From contig CANHJG010000041.1 of NCBI GenBank assembly GCA_947461205.1, positions 1 through 36,089 of the forward strand: a stretch of DNA of 36,089 nt, given 5' to 3'. This document shows positions 25,423 to 33,168 of the stretch, piece by piece. The stretch's first letter is position 1; every line of letters begins with the position of its first letter. The stretch is from Opitutia bacterium. Its GTDB lineage: Bacteria > Verrucomicrobiota > Verrucomicrobiia > Opitutales > Opitutaceae. A model generated the notes under the pieces. That model saw only the letters and a program-made list of their open reading frames with translations. It did no database searches and had not been told where the DNA came from. The position numbers and the translations under genes are program-made.

Positions 25423-26355
25423 TCAAAAAGCCCCCACGATCACCGCCAGCGTCACCAGCGACGTCCCCACGCTCAGCACGATCGCCCCCGACGCGATCGC
25501 TTCGTCGCCTTTCATTTCCAACGCCATCGTGTAGCTCACGATCGCGGCCGGACATGCCATCAAAATCATCACCATTTTCAGCTCGAGCGCACCCAAGCCC
25601 AGGCCGCGCCCCACCGCCCAGCCCAGCACCGGACCCGCCACCGTTTTCACCAACGCCGACGCCAGCGGCCACCGCCACGCCCCGCCCAGCCGCGACGTCA
25701 CGATCGACCCGCCCACGCCCAACAGCCCCAGCGGCAGCGCCATCTCGCCCAACGACGCGAACGTCTGGTCCACGCTCGCCGGCAATTTCCAGCCCAGCAG
25801 CGCACAACTCACCCCCGCGACCGTCGCAACCAGCGGCGGCGTCGTCGCGAGCTGCTTCAAAAACGGCCGGACCATTTTCCAGCTGATCGGATGCTGGCTC
25901 ACCAACAATACCACCACCGCCGCCACATTGTAGAACACCATCATCGGCGCGACCGTGATCACCGCCGCCGACCGCACCGTGAGCCCGGCACCCAGCGGCG
26001 CATCCGGCAGCGTGAAAATGATCGGCAACCCCACGAACGCCAGATTCCCGCGAAACGCCCCCTGCACAAACGTCCCCACCGCCGCCGCCGGCACCCGCAT
26101 CGCCCACCCCGCGAGATACGCCGTCACGATGCTCAGCAGCGTCGCCACCACCATCGCCCCGAGCATCGGCTTGGCCCCCGCCGCCTCGTGAAACGATCCC
26201 GCCAGCTGAGAAAACAACAGCGCCGGCAAGCCGAGCCAGTAGGTCACGCGGTTCGCCTCGCGCAGAAAATTCACCGACACAAAACCGGTCCGCTGCAGCA
26301 CCGCCCCGAGGGCAACGAGCAAAAAAACCGGCGCGAGAGTATTCAGAATTAACAC
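25423..26355 (-). CDS. AEC-family (auxin efflux carrier-like) transporter
   Basis: The 310-residue membrane protein has ten hydrophobic segments in the 5+5 arrangement of the AEC/PIN-like family. Typical pieces are LAPVFLLVALGAVLQRTGFV at the start, VTYWLGLPALLFSQLAGS, FRGNLAFVGLPIIFTL (the RGN motif) in the first half and LGEMALPLGLLGVGGSIV in the second half, ending MACPAAIVSYTMALEMKGDE. In bacteria such proteins carry malate, malonate or other organic acids; the substrate here is unknown. The start is GTG. It lies 81 bases downstream of the site-2 protease gene on the same strand and may be in the same transcript. Confidence 0.9.
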   Translation of the reverse strand: MLILNTLAPVFLLVALGAVLQRTGFVSVNFLREANRVTYWLGLPALLFSQLAGSFHEAAGAKPMLGAMVVATLLSIVTAYLAGWAMRVPAAAVGTFVQGAFRGNLAFVGLPIIFTLPDAPLGAGLTVRSAAVITVAPMMVFYNVAAVVVLLVSQHPISWKMVRPFLKQLATTPPLVATVAGVSCALLGWKLPASVDQTFASLGEMALPLGLLGVGGSIVTSRLGGAWRWPLASALVKTVAGPVLGWAVGRGLGLGALELKMVMILMACPAAIVSYTMALEMKGDEAIASGAIVLSVGTSLVTLAVIVGAF

Positions 26356-26436
26356 CCGCGCAGCATCACCGCCCCCACCCTCCCCGTCTAGCGCCGAGTG
26401 GCCCGGTCGCCCCCGCGCTGCACCCGCGCACCGCCC

Positions 26437-27270
26437 TCACGCCCCGGGTACGACGTGCGTGAGCCGCATGCCCATGACGAGCAGCACCACGAGCCCGAAG
26501 TAGAGCACCGCCATCGTGCCGCGCTGCTCCGCCGTCACTTCGAAATACCGTTTCTCGTCGTCCGTTTTTGGCCGGAAAAGCGACCACACCCGCGGCAGCG
26601 ACAGGATCAAGATCAGCACCAGCATGAAATTCGGGTGCGAAAAAATCATCGCCACCATCACCCCCGCTCCCCCGATCCATAGCCAGGGCGACAGCGCCGT
26701 CGCGATCCGTCCGCCGTCGAGAAACCCGATCGGCGCGAGGTTGAATAAATTCAGAAAAAATCCCGTGTAGGCCAGCGCGTTCCACAGCGGCTCGCCGGTC
26801 AACCGGAACCCCACCGCGCACAGCGCGGCCGCCAACGACCCGAGCAACGGCCCGCCGATGCCCACGCACGCTTCGACCCACGCGTTCTTCGGCGCATCCT
26901 TCAGCGCGATGAACGCCCCCATGAATGGAATGAACACCGGCGCGCCCACCTTCAGCCCGCACTGCCGCGCCACGATCAGGTGGCCGAGCTCGTGCACTAA
27001 AATCAGCAGCACGAATCCCACCGCAAATTTCCAGCCCCAGTTCATCGCATAGAATCCGATCGACACGATCATCGTGCCACCCGTCTTCAGCACCGGTCCG
27101 CCAAATTTCAACGCGAGCAGCGCCACCGTCTTCCCCTTGCTCGCGATCAGCCCGAGCACCACGCCCACCGGCCCAAGCCGCTTCGCGCAACGCCGCCAGG
27201 CACTCGGCGGCGCGGGCGGCGGCGGCGCAGGCAAGAGCGGCAACTCAGCGGAGGGTTTCTCGTCGGACAT
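26437..27270 (-). CDS. Site-2 protease family (M50) membrane metalloprotease
   Basis: The 277-residue membrane protein has the two S2P signatures: HELGH at 93-97 within LLILVHELGHLIVARQCG, and NLAPIGFLDGGRIA with D185 as third zinc ligand. There is a Pro-rich cytoplasmic N-terminus (about 1-25) and about six hydrophobic segments. No PDZ domain is present, so it is the minimal type like SpoIVFB or Rv-type proteases and not RseP. Such enzymes cut membrane proteins inside the bilayer, often anti-sigma factors or signal peptide remnants. The start ATG lies 6 bases after the stop of the phosphoribosyltransferase-like gene, so the two are probably co-translated. No anti-sigma factor gene is seen nearby. 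Confidence 0.9.
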   Translation of the reverse strand: MSDEKPSAELPLLPAPPPPAPPSAWRRCAKRLGPVGVVLGLIASKGKTVALLALKFGGPVLKTGGTMIVSIGFYAMNWGWKFAVGFVLLILVHELGHLIVARQCGLKVGAPVFIPFMGAFIALKDAPKNAWVEACVGIGGPLLGSLAAALCAVGFRLTGEPLWNALAYTGFFLNLFNLAPIGFLDGGRIATALSPWLWIGGAGVMVAMIFSHPNFMLVLILILSLPRVWSLFRPKTDDEKRYFEVTAEQRGTMAVLYFGLVVLLVMGMRLTHVVPGA

Positions 27271-27276
27271 GCGCCC

Positions 27277-27684
27277 TCACTGCACCTGCCGGGGCCCCTG
27301 CACGCAACCCTCCACGTCGCGGACCAGCGCGCCGTCCGTTTTCCCTTTCAGCACCAACGGGTCCCCCTCGACCGCCGCGGGCCACCACGCCTGCGCCACA
27401 GGCCAGCGTTGCCCGCTCACCGCCCCATCGTCGACCCGCAGCACGCACCGCCACGTCCCGAGCTTCGGCCCGGACGAGAGCCACTTCGGCGCCTCGAACC
27501 GCGGCGCGTTGGCCTCGTCGCGGTCGTTGAACGCGATCACTTTCAGCCCGATGCCCAGCCGCTGCGCCACGAGCGCCGCCAGCACCACGCCTCCGCGCGC
27601 GATGCCCACCACCGCGCCGATGCCCGCGGAAAACGTCCACGCCACCCGCCGAGCCGCGATCGCCTCCAACGCCGACCGCGTCAT
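27277..27684 (-). CDS. Phosphoribosyltransferase-like protein
   Basis: The product is 135 residues from the ATG at 27684. The first part has VVGIARGGVVLAALVAQRLG followed by IGLKVIAFNDRDEANAPRFE; the GIARGGV piece and the VDDGAVSGQ piece (near residue 90) look like the PPi loop and the PRPP-binding VDDxxxxG motif of type I phosphoribosyltransferases. The PRPP motif is off consensus (VDDGAVSGQRW instead of a DDVxxTGxT pattern), so catalysis is doubtful. The start overlaps the stop of the upstream frame (ATGA). It could act in nucleotide salvage or be a regulatory relative. Moderate confidence in the fold, low in the reaction. Confidence 0.6.
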   Translation of the reverse strand: MTRSALEAIAARRVAWTFSAGIGAVVGIARGGVVLAALVAQRLGIGLKVIAFNDRDEANAPRFEAPKWLSSGPKLGTWRCVLRVDDGAVSGQRWPVAQAWWPAAVEGDPLVLKGKTDGALVRDVEGCVQGPRQVQ

Positions 27685-28201
27685 TTCTCCCCGCCGGCCC
27701 CCTTCGGATCGCCCCACGCCAGCCCCGCATTGATCGCCGCAAGCACCCCGAGCCCGGCGACTCCGCCGACCAGCGACCGCGCAAAAAATTCTCCCGGCGC
27801 CCCGCTGTCGCCGAACGCCGTCGTTACCGCCTGCAGCCCCGCGCTGCCGAGCTTCGCCCCCCCGGCGCCCGCCGCACTGCCCACGCCGTCACGAGCGCAA
27901 ACACCCTCAGCTCGAAACTCAGCCCACTCAAAAAATTCCCCGCGGGTAGACCCGCCACGAGCCGATTGATCGCCGGCGCAAACCGCCCGACGACCACCCC
28001 GAGGCCCGCGCCGTCACAATCTGCCGCGACCAACGTCGCCCAAAACATCGGCCGCAAATACGCCCCGCGCAGCCGCGCTCCAGACCAGGGCACGCGGTGG
28101 ATCGCGCACGGAATCCGCCACGCGAACGCGGGCAGCACCCTCGTTTCCTTCACCCCGGTCTTCCTGAACCCAGCTGAAGTCGCAACCGTCAGGGCATTCA
28201 T
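27681..28201 (-). pseudogene. Membrane protein gene with an apparent frameshift
   Basis: Two frames join into one plausible protein. From the ATG at 28201 one frame gives a soluble start and then LRGAYLRPMFWATLVAADCD, GAGLGVVVGRFAPAINRLVA, GLPAGNFLSGLSFELRVFAL, VTAWAV. At a run of seven C (plus strand 27857-27863) the reading would have to shift by one base to continue as AKLGSAGLQAVTTAFGDSGA, PGEFFARSLVGGVAGLGVLA and AINAGLAWGDPKG, ending at 27681. Adding one base to the run joins them. The second frame alone could also start at GTG at 27884 (67 residues). Its stop overlaps the start of the phosphoribosyltransferase-like gene. I do not recognise a family. A sequencing error at the homopolymer is as likely as a true mutation. 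Confidence 0.45.
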
Positions 28202-28264
28202 CGGGCCGCCCAATTACCGCGCGACACGCCGCCGGCAATCCATATTCTCCCTGTTCCCCGCTCC

Positions 28265-28993
28265 GTGAATCTCATCCTCTTCGCCCCCTCCGAAACCGCC
28301 ACCCCGCTCTCGCGCACCGACCCGCGCGCCGTGCACGTGCTCACCGTGCTCCGCCGCGCCGTCGGCGACACCTTCGATTGCGGTCTGATCAACGGCCCCC
28401 GCGGCAAAGCCACGCTCACCGCCCTCGCCCCCGCCGCCCTCACGCTCGCCTTCGCGTGGGACGCCACACCGCCGCCCGCGCCCGCGCCCATCACCCTCAT
28501 CCTCGGTCTCCCCCGACCGCAAACCGCGCGCGACATCCTCCGCGACGCCACCTCGCTCGGCGTCGCCGCCCTCCACTTCGTCACCACCGAAAAAGGCGAT
28601 CCCAACTACGCGCACAGCACGCTCTGGTCCTCCGGCGATTGGCGCCGCCACGTGATTATCGGGGCCGAACAGGCCTTCGACACCCGTCTCCCCGTCGTCA
28701 CCCACGGCCGCCCCCTCGCCGAACTCATCGCCGCACCCCCCCCCGCCGTTCCCGCCACCCGCCTCGTCCTCGACAACTACGAATCCCCCGCCGCGCTCTC
28801 GTCGTGTAATATTTTGGATGATACTCCTGTCGTGCTCGCGCTCGGCCCCGAGCGCGGCTGGTCGGCCGCCGAGCGCGATCGGTTTCGCCACCACGCCTTC
28901 ACCTTCGCCCACCTCGGCCCGCGCGTCCTCCGCACCGAAACCGCCGCCCTCGCCGCCCTCGCCCTCATCCGCGCCAAACTCGGCCTGCTGTAA
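28265..28993 (+). CDS. rsmE: 16S rRNA (uracil-1498-N3)-methyltransferase RsmE
   Basis: The 242-residue protein has the SPOUT-fold signatures of RsmE: HVLTVLRRAVGDTFDCG in the N-terminal PUA-like part, ITLILGLPRPQTARDILRDA, TSLGVAALHFVTTEKGD, then at the C-terminus LALGPERGWSAAERDRF and HLGPRVLRTETAALAALALI, the knot region that binds S-adenosylmethionine. It methylates U1498 in the decoding region of 16S rRNA. Usual RsmE length is 240-250, so it is complete. The start is GTG, chosen because the next in-frame start would remove the first strand. It is divergent from the frameshifted membrane protein gene. Confidence 0.93.
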   Translation: MNLILFAPSETATPLSRTDPRAVHVLTVLRRAVGDTFDCGLINGPRGKATLTALAPAALTLAFAWDATPPPAPAPITLILGLPRPQTARDILRDATSLGVAALHFVTTEKGDPNYAHSTLWSSGDWRRHVIIGAEQAFDTRLPVVTHGRPLAELIAAPPPAVPATRLVLDNYESPAALSSCNILDDTPVVLALGPERGWSAAERDRFRHHAFTFAHLGPRVLRTETAALAALALIRAKLGLL

Positions 28994-29016
28994 CCGCGAA
29001 CCGGCGACCTTCGCAC

Positions 29017-29655
29017 TCACCGCGGCCCGGCGGCGACCATCACCTCGCGGCCCACGTCGCGGCCGTTCACGCTGGACCGCGCCGAAACCTCGCCGCCCCG
29101 GCCGACGCGCCGTGCTCCGGCCACGACGTCGGCCGCGCTCCGCAGCTCAACCTTTTCTCCCGCGACCTCCGCGGTGACGGCGTTTCCGACGAGGGTCGCT
29201 TGCGCTTTCACCCCCTGAAATTTTTCCGCCCCTCGGCAAACGCCGCCGCGCCGATGCCGTCCCCCGCGCGCAGCCACACCGCGACCGTCCCCCGTCCGCG
29301 CGCCCTAGCGGCGCGCCCGCCCCGATCAGCCCCCACGCCTTCAACCCGAAAATAGTCGTCGCCTCGACCGTCACCCCGTGGCTCCGCCGGCCGGCGTCCG
29401 CCTCCACCCTGATTGCGTCGATCTGCGCCCGCGCGAGGTGCGACCTCAGCCCCGTCGCCTCGACGGCAAACCGCCGCACGCTACGGATCGGCATCGCGGG
29501 GTTCACCGCGGCGACCTCCGCCCACGGGGCCGCCCACTCCTGCGCCCCCAACCCGCGATCACCGTCCCCCACAGCGCCACCGCGCGCACCAGCGTCAGGA
29601 GCAGGGCAAAACCACCGGCGAAGCCCGGTTTCATCCCCTGCTCGGCAAAAATCAC
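29017..29655 (-). pseudogene. Exported protein gene broken by several frameshifts
   Basis: Pieces of one protein appear in successive frames. From a GTG at 29655 or ATG at 29634: MKPGFAGGFALLLTLVRAVA (signal-like). Next frame: AQEWAAPWAEVAAVNPAMPI, RSVRRFAVEATGLRSHLARA, VEATTIFGLKAWGLIGAGAP. Third frame: TVAVWLRAGDGIGAAAFAEG. Fourth frame: FQGVKAQATLVGNAVTAEVA, RRVGRGGEVSARSSVNGRDV, GREVMVAAG. The changes of frame fall at short homopolymers (G5 near 29560, G5 near 29305, A5 near 29220). Each frame piece looks like a normal exported beta-rich protein, so the gene was recently intact or the sequence has errors there. I do not recognise the family; a general likeness to FlgA-type C-terminal ends was considered and not accepted. 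It follows rsmD by 16 bases. Confidence 0.5.
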
Positions 29656-29671
29656 GCGCCACCGAAAACCT

Positions 29672-30238
29672 TCATCCGGTCCGCCGCAAGAAAGCCACGG
29701 TCGGCTGCCGCGCGCCCTTGCCCAGCCGCTTCAGCAGCGTCCAACCCGCCGGCGCCAAATCCAATTCGCCCGGCAACTCGAAGACCACGATCGCGTCCGG
29801 CTTGGGCGCGAGCACTTCGGCCAGTTTCGCGAACAAACCCGGCGCGACCTCGGCCACGATCTCATACGGCGGATCGATGAAAACCAGATCCGGCACCGCG
29901 CCGCCCCCCAACGGCACGCTGCGCGCATCCATGGGCACGACGCCGAGGTCGCGCGGCTCGCGGCCCAAGCTCTTGCACACGGCCTCGATGTTCTTCCGCA
30001 CACACGCCACCGCCCGCGGGTTCTGTTCCACAAACACCCCGCCGACCGCGCCCCGGCTCAAAGCCTCGAGCCCATACGCACCGCTGCCCGCAAACAAATC
30101 CAGAAAACGCGCGCCCGGCACGACCGCGGCGAGACTCGAAAACACCGACTGCCGCATGCCGTCCGTCGCCGGCCGCGTCACCTCGCCTTTGGGCACCGCC
30201 AACATGATGCCCCGCGCGAGGCCGCCGCTTATGCGCAC
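29672..30238 (-). CDS. rsmD: 16S rRNA (guanine-966-N2)-methyltransferase RsmD
   Basis: The product is 188 residues from the GTG at 30238. That start has GGAGGG six bases upstream, one of the few clear ribosome binding sites in the window, and gives the standard N-terminus MRISGGLARGIML. The frame reaches 30310 but the extra 24 residues are Gly-rich noise. Motifs: TRPATDGMRQSVFSSL, FLDLFAGSGAYGLEALSRGA (SAM-binding motif I), VFVEQNPRAV, and VFIDPPYE (the DPPY catalytic motif IV). It methylates G966 of 16S rRNA in the 30S subunit. Length is normal for RsmD, so it is complete. Confidence 0.92.
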   Translation of the reverse strand: MRISGGLARGIMLAVPKGEVTRPATDGMRQSVFSSLAAVVPGARFLDLFAGSGAYGLEALSRGAVGGVFVEQNPRAVACVRKNIEAVCKSLGREPRDLGVVPMDARSVPLGGGAVPDLVFIDPPYEIVAEVAPGLFAKLAEVLAPKPDAIVVFELPGELDLAPAGWTLLKRLGKGARQPTVAFLRRTG

Positions 30239-30303
30239 GATCCACCCTCCACCCGCCCCGGTTGCTCCGCCCCAGAATTCGTAGTCATCAGTGCCACGCC
30301 GCG

Positions 30304-31428
30304 ATGACACCTGCGCTCCCCGCCCAACTCAACGGGAAAACCAATTCCGCTCCCGACCTGCGCAGCGGCGGGCGCCGCTTCGAGCTGCTCCGCTGGACGC
30401 TCACCGCGCGCCCCCGCCGCTGGCCCGCCCAGGTTCCGCTCCTCCGGTCGCCTCCTCCGCCGGCTCCGCGCGCCGGCGAAATCGTCGCCACCTGGGTCGG
30501 CCATTCCACGTTTCTCCTCCAAACCGCCTGCGGCAATCGTCTCACCGACCCGGTGTTCTCCGACCGCGCCAGTCCGCTGCAGTGGGCGGGCCCGCGCCGC
30601 GTGCATCCCCCCGGACTCGCCTTCGCTGCGCTCCCGCCCGTCCACCGCGTGCTGCTCAGCCACGATCACTCCGGCCAGTGCGACGAATCCACCCTGCGCC
30701 GCCTCTCCGCCCAAACCGATCCTCTCTTCGTCGCCCCCCTCCGCCCGGAGCCGCATCAATCACACTTTTCTGAAGAAATCCTTTTGTAACAGAGCGCACC
30801 GAGGTCCGAACCGAGGTCACGGAGCCAAGCACCTTGTCCACTCTGTGGCTGTGGGCTGGGCTCCGTGCCCTTGTGAAATGCATTTGGTCAGGTTGGGTGT
30901 GAAACATACCGGCTAGGCCTTGCTCACCGGCTTCGGCGCCCGTCGCCTGGTCAAACTGGACTGGCGGCAGTCGCACGTCATCGCGCCCGAGTTCCGAGTC
31001 ACCCTCACGCCCGCCCGCCACTGGAGCAACCGGCTCGGCACTCCGCGCAATCACCGCCTCTGGAGCGGGTTTTCCCTCTCGCTCGGCTCGCCCGCCACCT
31101 CTGGTTTGCCGGTGACACCGGCGATGACGAAGAGCTGTTTTGCTCCATCGGCCGCCGCGCCGGCGCCCCCGACCTCGCGCTCGTGCCCATCGGCGCCGAT
31201 GAGCCGCGCTGGTTCATGGCCCCGATGCACCTGAATCCCGCCGAAGCGGTGCGCTGCCATCAGGACACGGGGGCCCGCCGCAGCCTCGCCATGCACTGGG
31301 GCACCTTTCAACTCACCGCCGAGGGCCTCGATGACCCCGTCCATGCGCTCACCGCCGCCCGCACCGCCGCGGGCCTCGCCGACCATGCGTTCGAAGTCGT
31401 GGCACCCGGTGCCACCGTCACGGTCTGA
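30304..31428 (+). pseudogene. Metallo-beta-lactamase-fold hydrolase gene (NAPE-PLD/UlaG-like), split and frameshifted
   Basis: Fragments of one MBL-fold protein are in order. Part 1 (30304-30745): VATWVGHSTFLLQTACGN, LTDPVFSDRASPLQWAGPRR, VLLSHDHSGQCDESTLRRLS and TDPLFVAPLR. Part 2 (from about 30919): LLTGFGARRLVKLDWRQ, VTLTPARHWSNRLGTPRNHR, LWSGFSL. Part 3, after a one-base shift near 31090: RHLWFAGDTGDDELFCSIGR, DLALVPIGADEPRWFMAPMH, ARRSLAMHWGTFQL, ending at 31428. These match the N-acylphosphatidylethanolamine phospholipase D-like family (GHST, HxHxDH, PARHW, WFAGDTG, HWGTF). Here HxHxDH has decayed to HDHSGQ, parts 1 and 2 are separated by a foreign insertion of about 170 bases with an in-frame stop, and part 3 is shifted, so it cannot make an active enzyme. 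Confidence 0.8.
30747..30917. repeat. Palindromic repeat element inserted in the MBL-fold gene
   Basis: This segment interrupts the MBL-fold gene between APLR and LLTGFG. Its composition is less GC-rich than the flanks. It contains the direct repeat ACCGAGGTC at 30798-30806 and 30810-30818, and the inverted repeat CACGGAGCC (30818-30826) with GGCTCCGTG (30859-30867) around a TCTGTGGCTGTGGGCT core. Such CACGGAG/TCTGTGGCTCCGTG palindromes resemble dispersed intergenic repeats I recall from Verrucomicrobiota and Planctomycetota. The exact ends and any target duplication are not clear (CCGG occurs near both edges). It carries no gene. Confidence 0.6.
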
Positions 31429-31658
31429 CCCGCGCATTCCCTGCGCCGACGGCCGGTCCACTTGAAACCCGGAAGCCGTTCGACCTTGGGCGCCGCCGCC
31501 GCGCCCGCACCGATTTTTCCTTCCCAGTCATCCCTCACATAAGATTTGCACCCCGCCCGAATCCTCTTTTGGTTAGGCCCCTAACTATCCACCGACCGCG
31601 CCGACGCTGACTCGTCGCCCCGCCCGAGGCAGCGCCACCACGCCGCTTCCAAGCAACC
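31429..31658 (+). promoter_or_regulatory. Upstream region of the WPF-mla operon
   Basis: The 230 bases between the broken MBL gene and the WPF-repeat gene should hold the operon promoter. A -10-like TAAGAT lies at 31540-31545, but no good -35 element is at the right distance. A short palindrome GTTAGG-cc-CCTAAC lies at 31572-31585 and could be a protein-binding site or a small hairpin. Both are weak signals. Confidence 0.3.
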
Positions 31659-33167
31659 ATGACCCTCCGCCTCCTCCTCTCCCTCGGTCTCACGACCCTG
31701 TTGGCGGCGCCTGCCGGCGCCGAGGAGCGCGAGCGGCACACGTGGGCGCTGGGGGTCGAGCGGACCGACGCCGCGGGTCGCATCACCGCCCAAACCGCCG
31801 CCGGTCCCCTGTTTTTCTCCAAAACCGCCCCCGACGGTGCCGTCACGAGCGGTTTCCGGCCGTTTTGGGTGCAAACGAAGGAACCCGGCGGCGACCTGCG
31901 CACGGGGTGGGGCCTCTACCCGCTCTTCACTTACCGCGCCGAAGCCGAGACCTACGCGTGGAGCTTGTTCGAACTCATCAAGCGCTCCGGGCGCAAAGCC
32001 GGTGCCCCGGCGCCGCAAAGCCTCCTCGAGTCCGGCGAAGCCTTCGACGTCTGGCCGTTTTGGTTTTCCCGCCGCGCGCAGGACCCCGCCGACAGCTACC
32101 GCGCCCTTTTTCCGGTCGCCGGCAACGTAAAGAGCCGCCTCGGCTACGACCGCCTCGCGTGGACGCTTTTCCCACTCCACGTCGAGTCCGAAAAACGCGG
32201 CGCCACGACCACCTCCACGCCGTGGCCCTTCATCCGCACCACCCGCGGCACCGCTCAGGGCTTTGCCTTGTGGCCCCTCTTCGGGTGGCAGGAACGCCCC
32301 GGCGAATCGCACCGCGCGTTTTATCTCTGGCCGCTCGGTTACCACCACACGCAGCAACCCGCCTCCGACGCCCCTGCCGGCACCGCCCCGTCTCGCCAGA
32401 TCGGCGCACTCCCGTTTTACACGCGCGCCACCGCCCCGGGCTTCGTGAACGAGGATTTTCTCTGGCCTTTCTTCGGCTACACCGCGCGCACGGCCCCGTG
32501 GCCTTACCACGAAACGCGCTACTTCTGGCCGTTCTTCGTGCAGGGCCGCGGCGACGACCGACTGGTCAACCGCTGGGGTCCCTTTTACACGCACTCGGTC
32601 ATCAAAGGCACCGACAAGACGTGGATCGCTTGGCCGTTTTTCCGCCAAGCGCGTTGGACAACCGGCACTATTGCTCAGACGAAAACCCAGTTTCTCTACG
32701 TCGTCTACTGGTCGCTCGAACAGCGCAGCGCGACCCAGCCCAACCTCGCCCCCGCCTCGGTCCGCCACGTCTGGCCGCTCTTCAGCACGTGGGACAACGG
32801 CGCGGGCCGCCGCCAAACCCTCGCGCTCAGCCCCTTCGAAGTCTTTTTTCCCGGCAACCCGAAGATCCGTGAAGTCTGGTCGCCGCTCTTCGCCCTCTAC
32901 CGCTACGACCAGCGCTCCCCGGGCCACGCCCGCCATTCCCTCCTCTGGGACCTCGTCACGTGGGAAAACCGCCCGAACGCCGCGCCGACGGCCACCTCCG
33001 GCGCGACCATCGCCCCCGCTCCGGCCGCCGCGGCGCGCGAGGAACGGCTGGCGCTCGGCCGCGGCCTCTTCGGCCTCCGCCGCCCCGCCGGCGAACGCGC
33101 CTGGCGCCTCTTCTGGTTAGAATTTCCCTCGAAACCCGCGAGCGTGAGCCTCGCCTCCGTCCGCTGA
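31659..33167 (+). CDS. Secreted WPF/WPL aromatic-repeat protein, first gene of the mla operon
   Basis: The 502-residue product has a signal peptide (MTLRLLLSLGLTTLLAAPAGA). The mature chain is rich in Trp, Phe, Tyr and Pro and is built of irregular repeats spaced about 25-60 residues apart around a W-P-[FL]-[FW] core: LYPLF, VWPFWFSRR, LFPLHVES, PWPFIRTT, LWPLFGWQE, LWPLGYHH, LWPFFGYT, FWPFFVQG, WGPFYTHS, AWPFFRQA, VWPLFSTW and WSPLFALYRYD. The pattern suggests a beta-rich protein with one strand pair per repeat, perhaps an outer-membrane barrel or propeller. I do not recognise a named family. Its stop codon (TGA) is one base before the mlaE start, so it is translationally coupled to mlaEFD, which suggests a role in the same lipid transport system. 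That role is inference. Confidence 0.8.
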   Translation: MTLRLLLSLGLTTLLAAPAGAEERERHTWALGVERTDAAGRITAQTAAGPLFFSKTAPDGAVTSGFRPFWVQTKEPGGDLRTGWGLYPLFTYRAEAETYAWSLFELIKRSGRKAGAPAPQSLLESGEAFDVWPFWFSRRAQDPADSYRALFPVAGNVKSRLGYDRLAWTLFPLHVESEKRGATTTSTPWPFIRTTRGTAQGFALWPLFGWQERPGESHRAFYLWPLGYHHTQQPASDAPAGTAPSRQIGALPFYTRATAPGFVNEDFLWPFFGYTARTAPWPYHETRYFWPFFVQGRGDDRLVNRWGPFYTHSVIKGTDKTWIAWPFFRQARWTTGTIAQTKTQFLYVVYWSLEQRSATQPNLAPASVRHVWPLFSTWDNGAGRRQTLALSPFEVFFPGNPKIREVWSPLFALYRYDQRSPGHARHSLLWDLVTWENRPNAAPTATSGATIAPAPAAAAREERLALGRGLFGLRRPAGERAWRLFWLEFPSKPASVSLASVR

Positions 33168-33168
33168 C

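Noticed and set aside
29017-29655. Assignment of the broken gene as flgA
   Set aside because: The C-terminal pattern is only loosely similar, the SAF-type motifs are not clear, and no flagellar gene is nearby.
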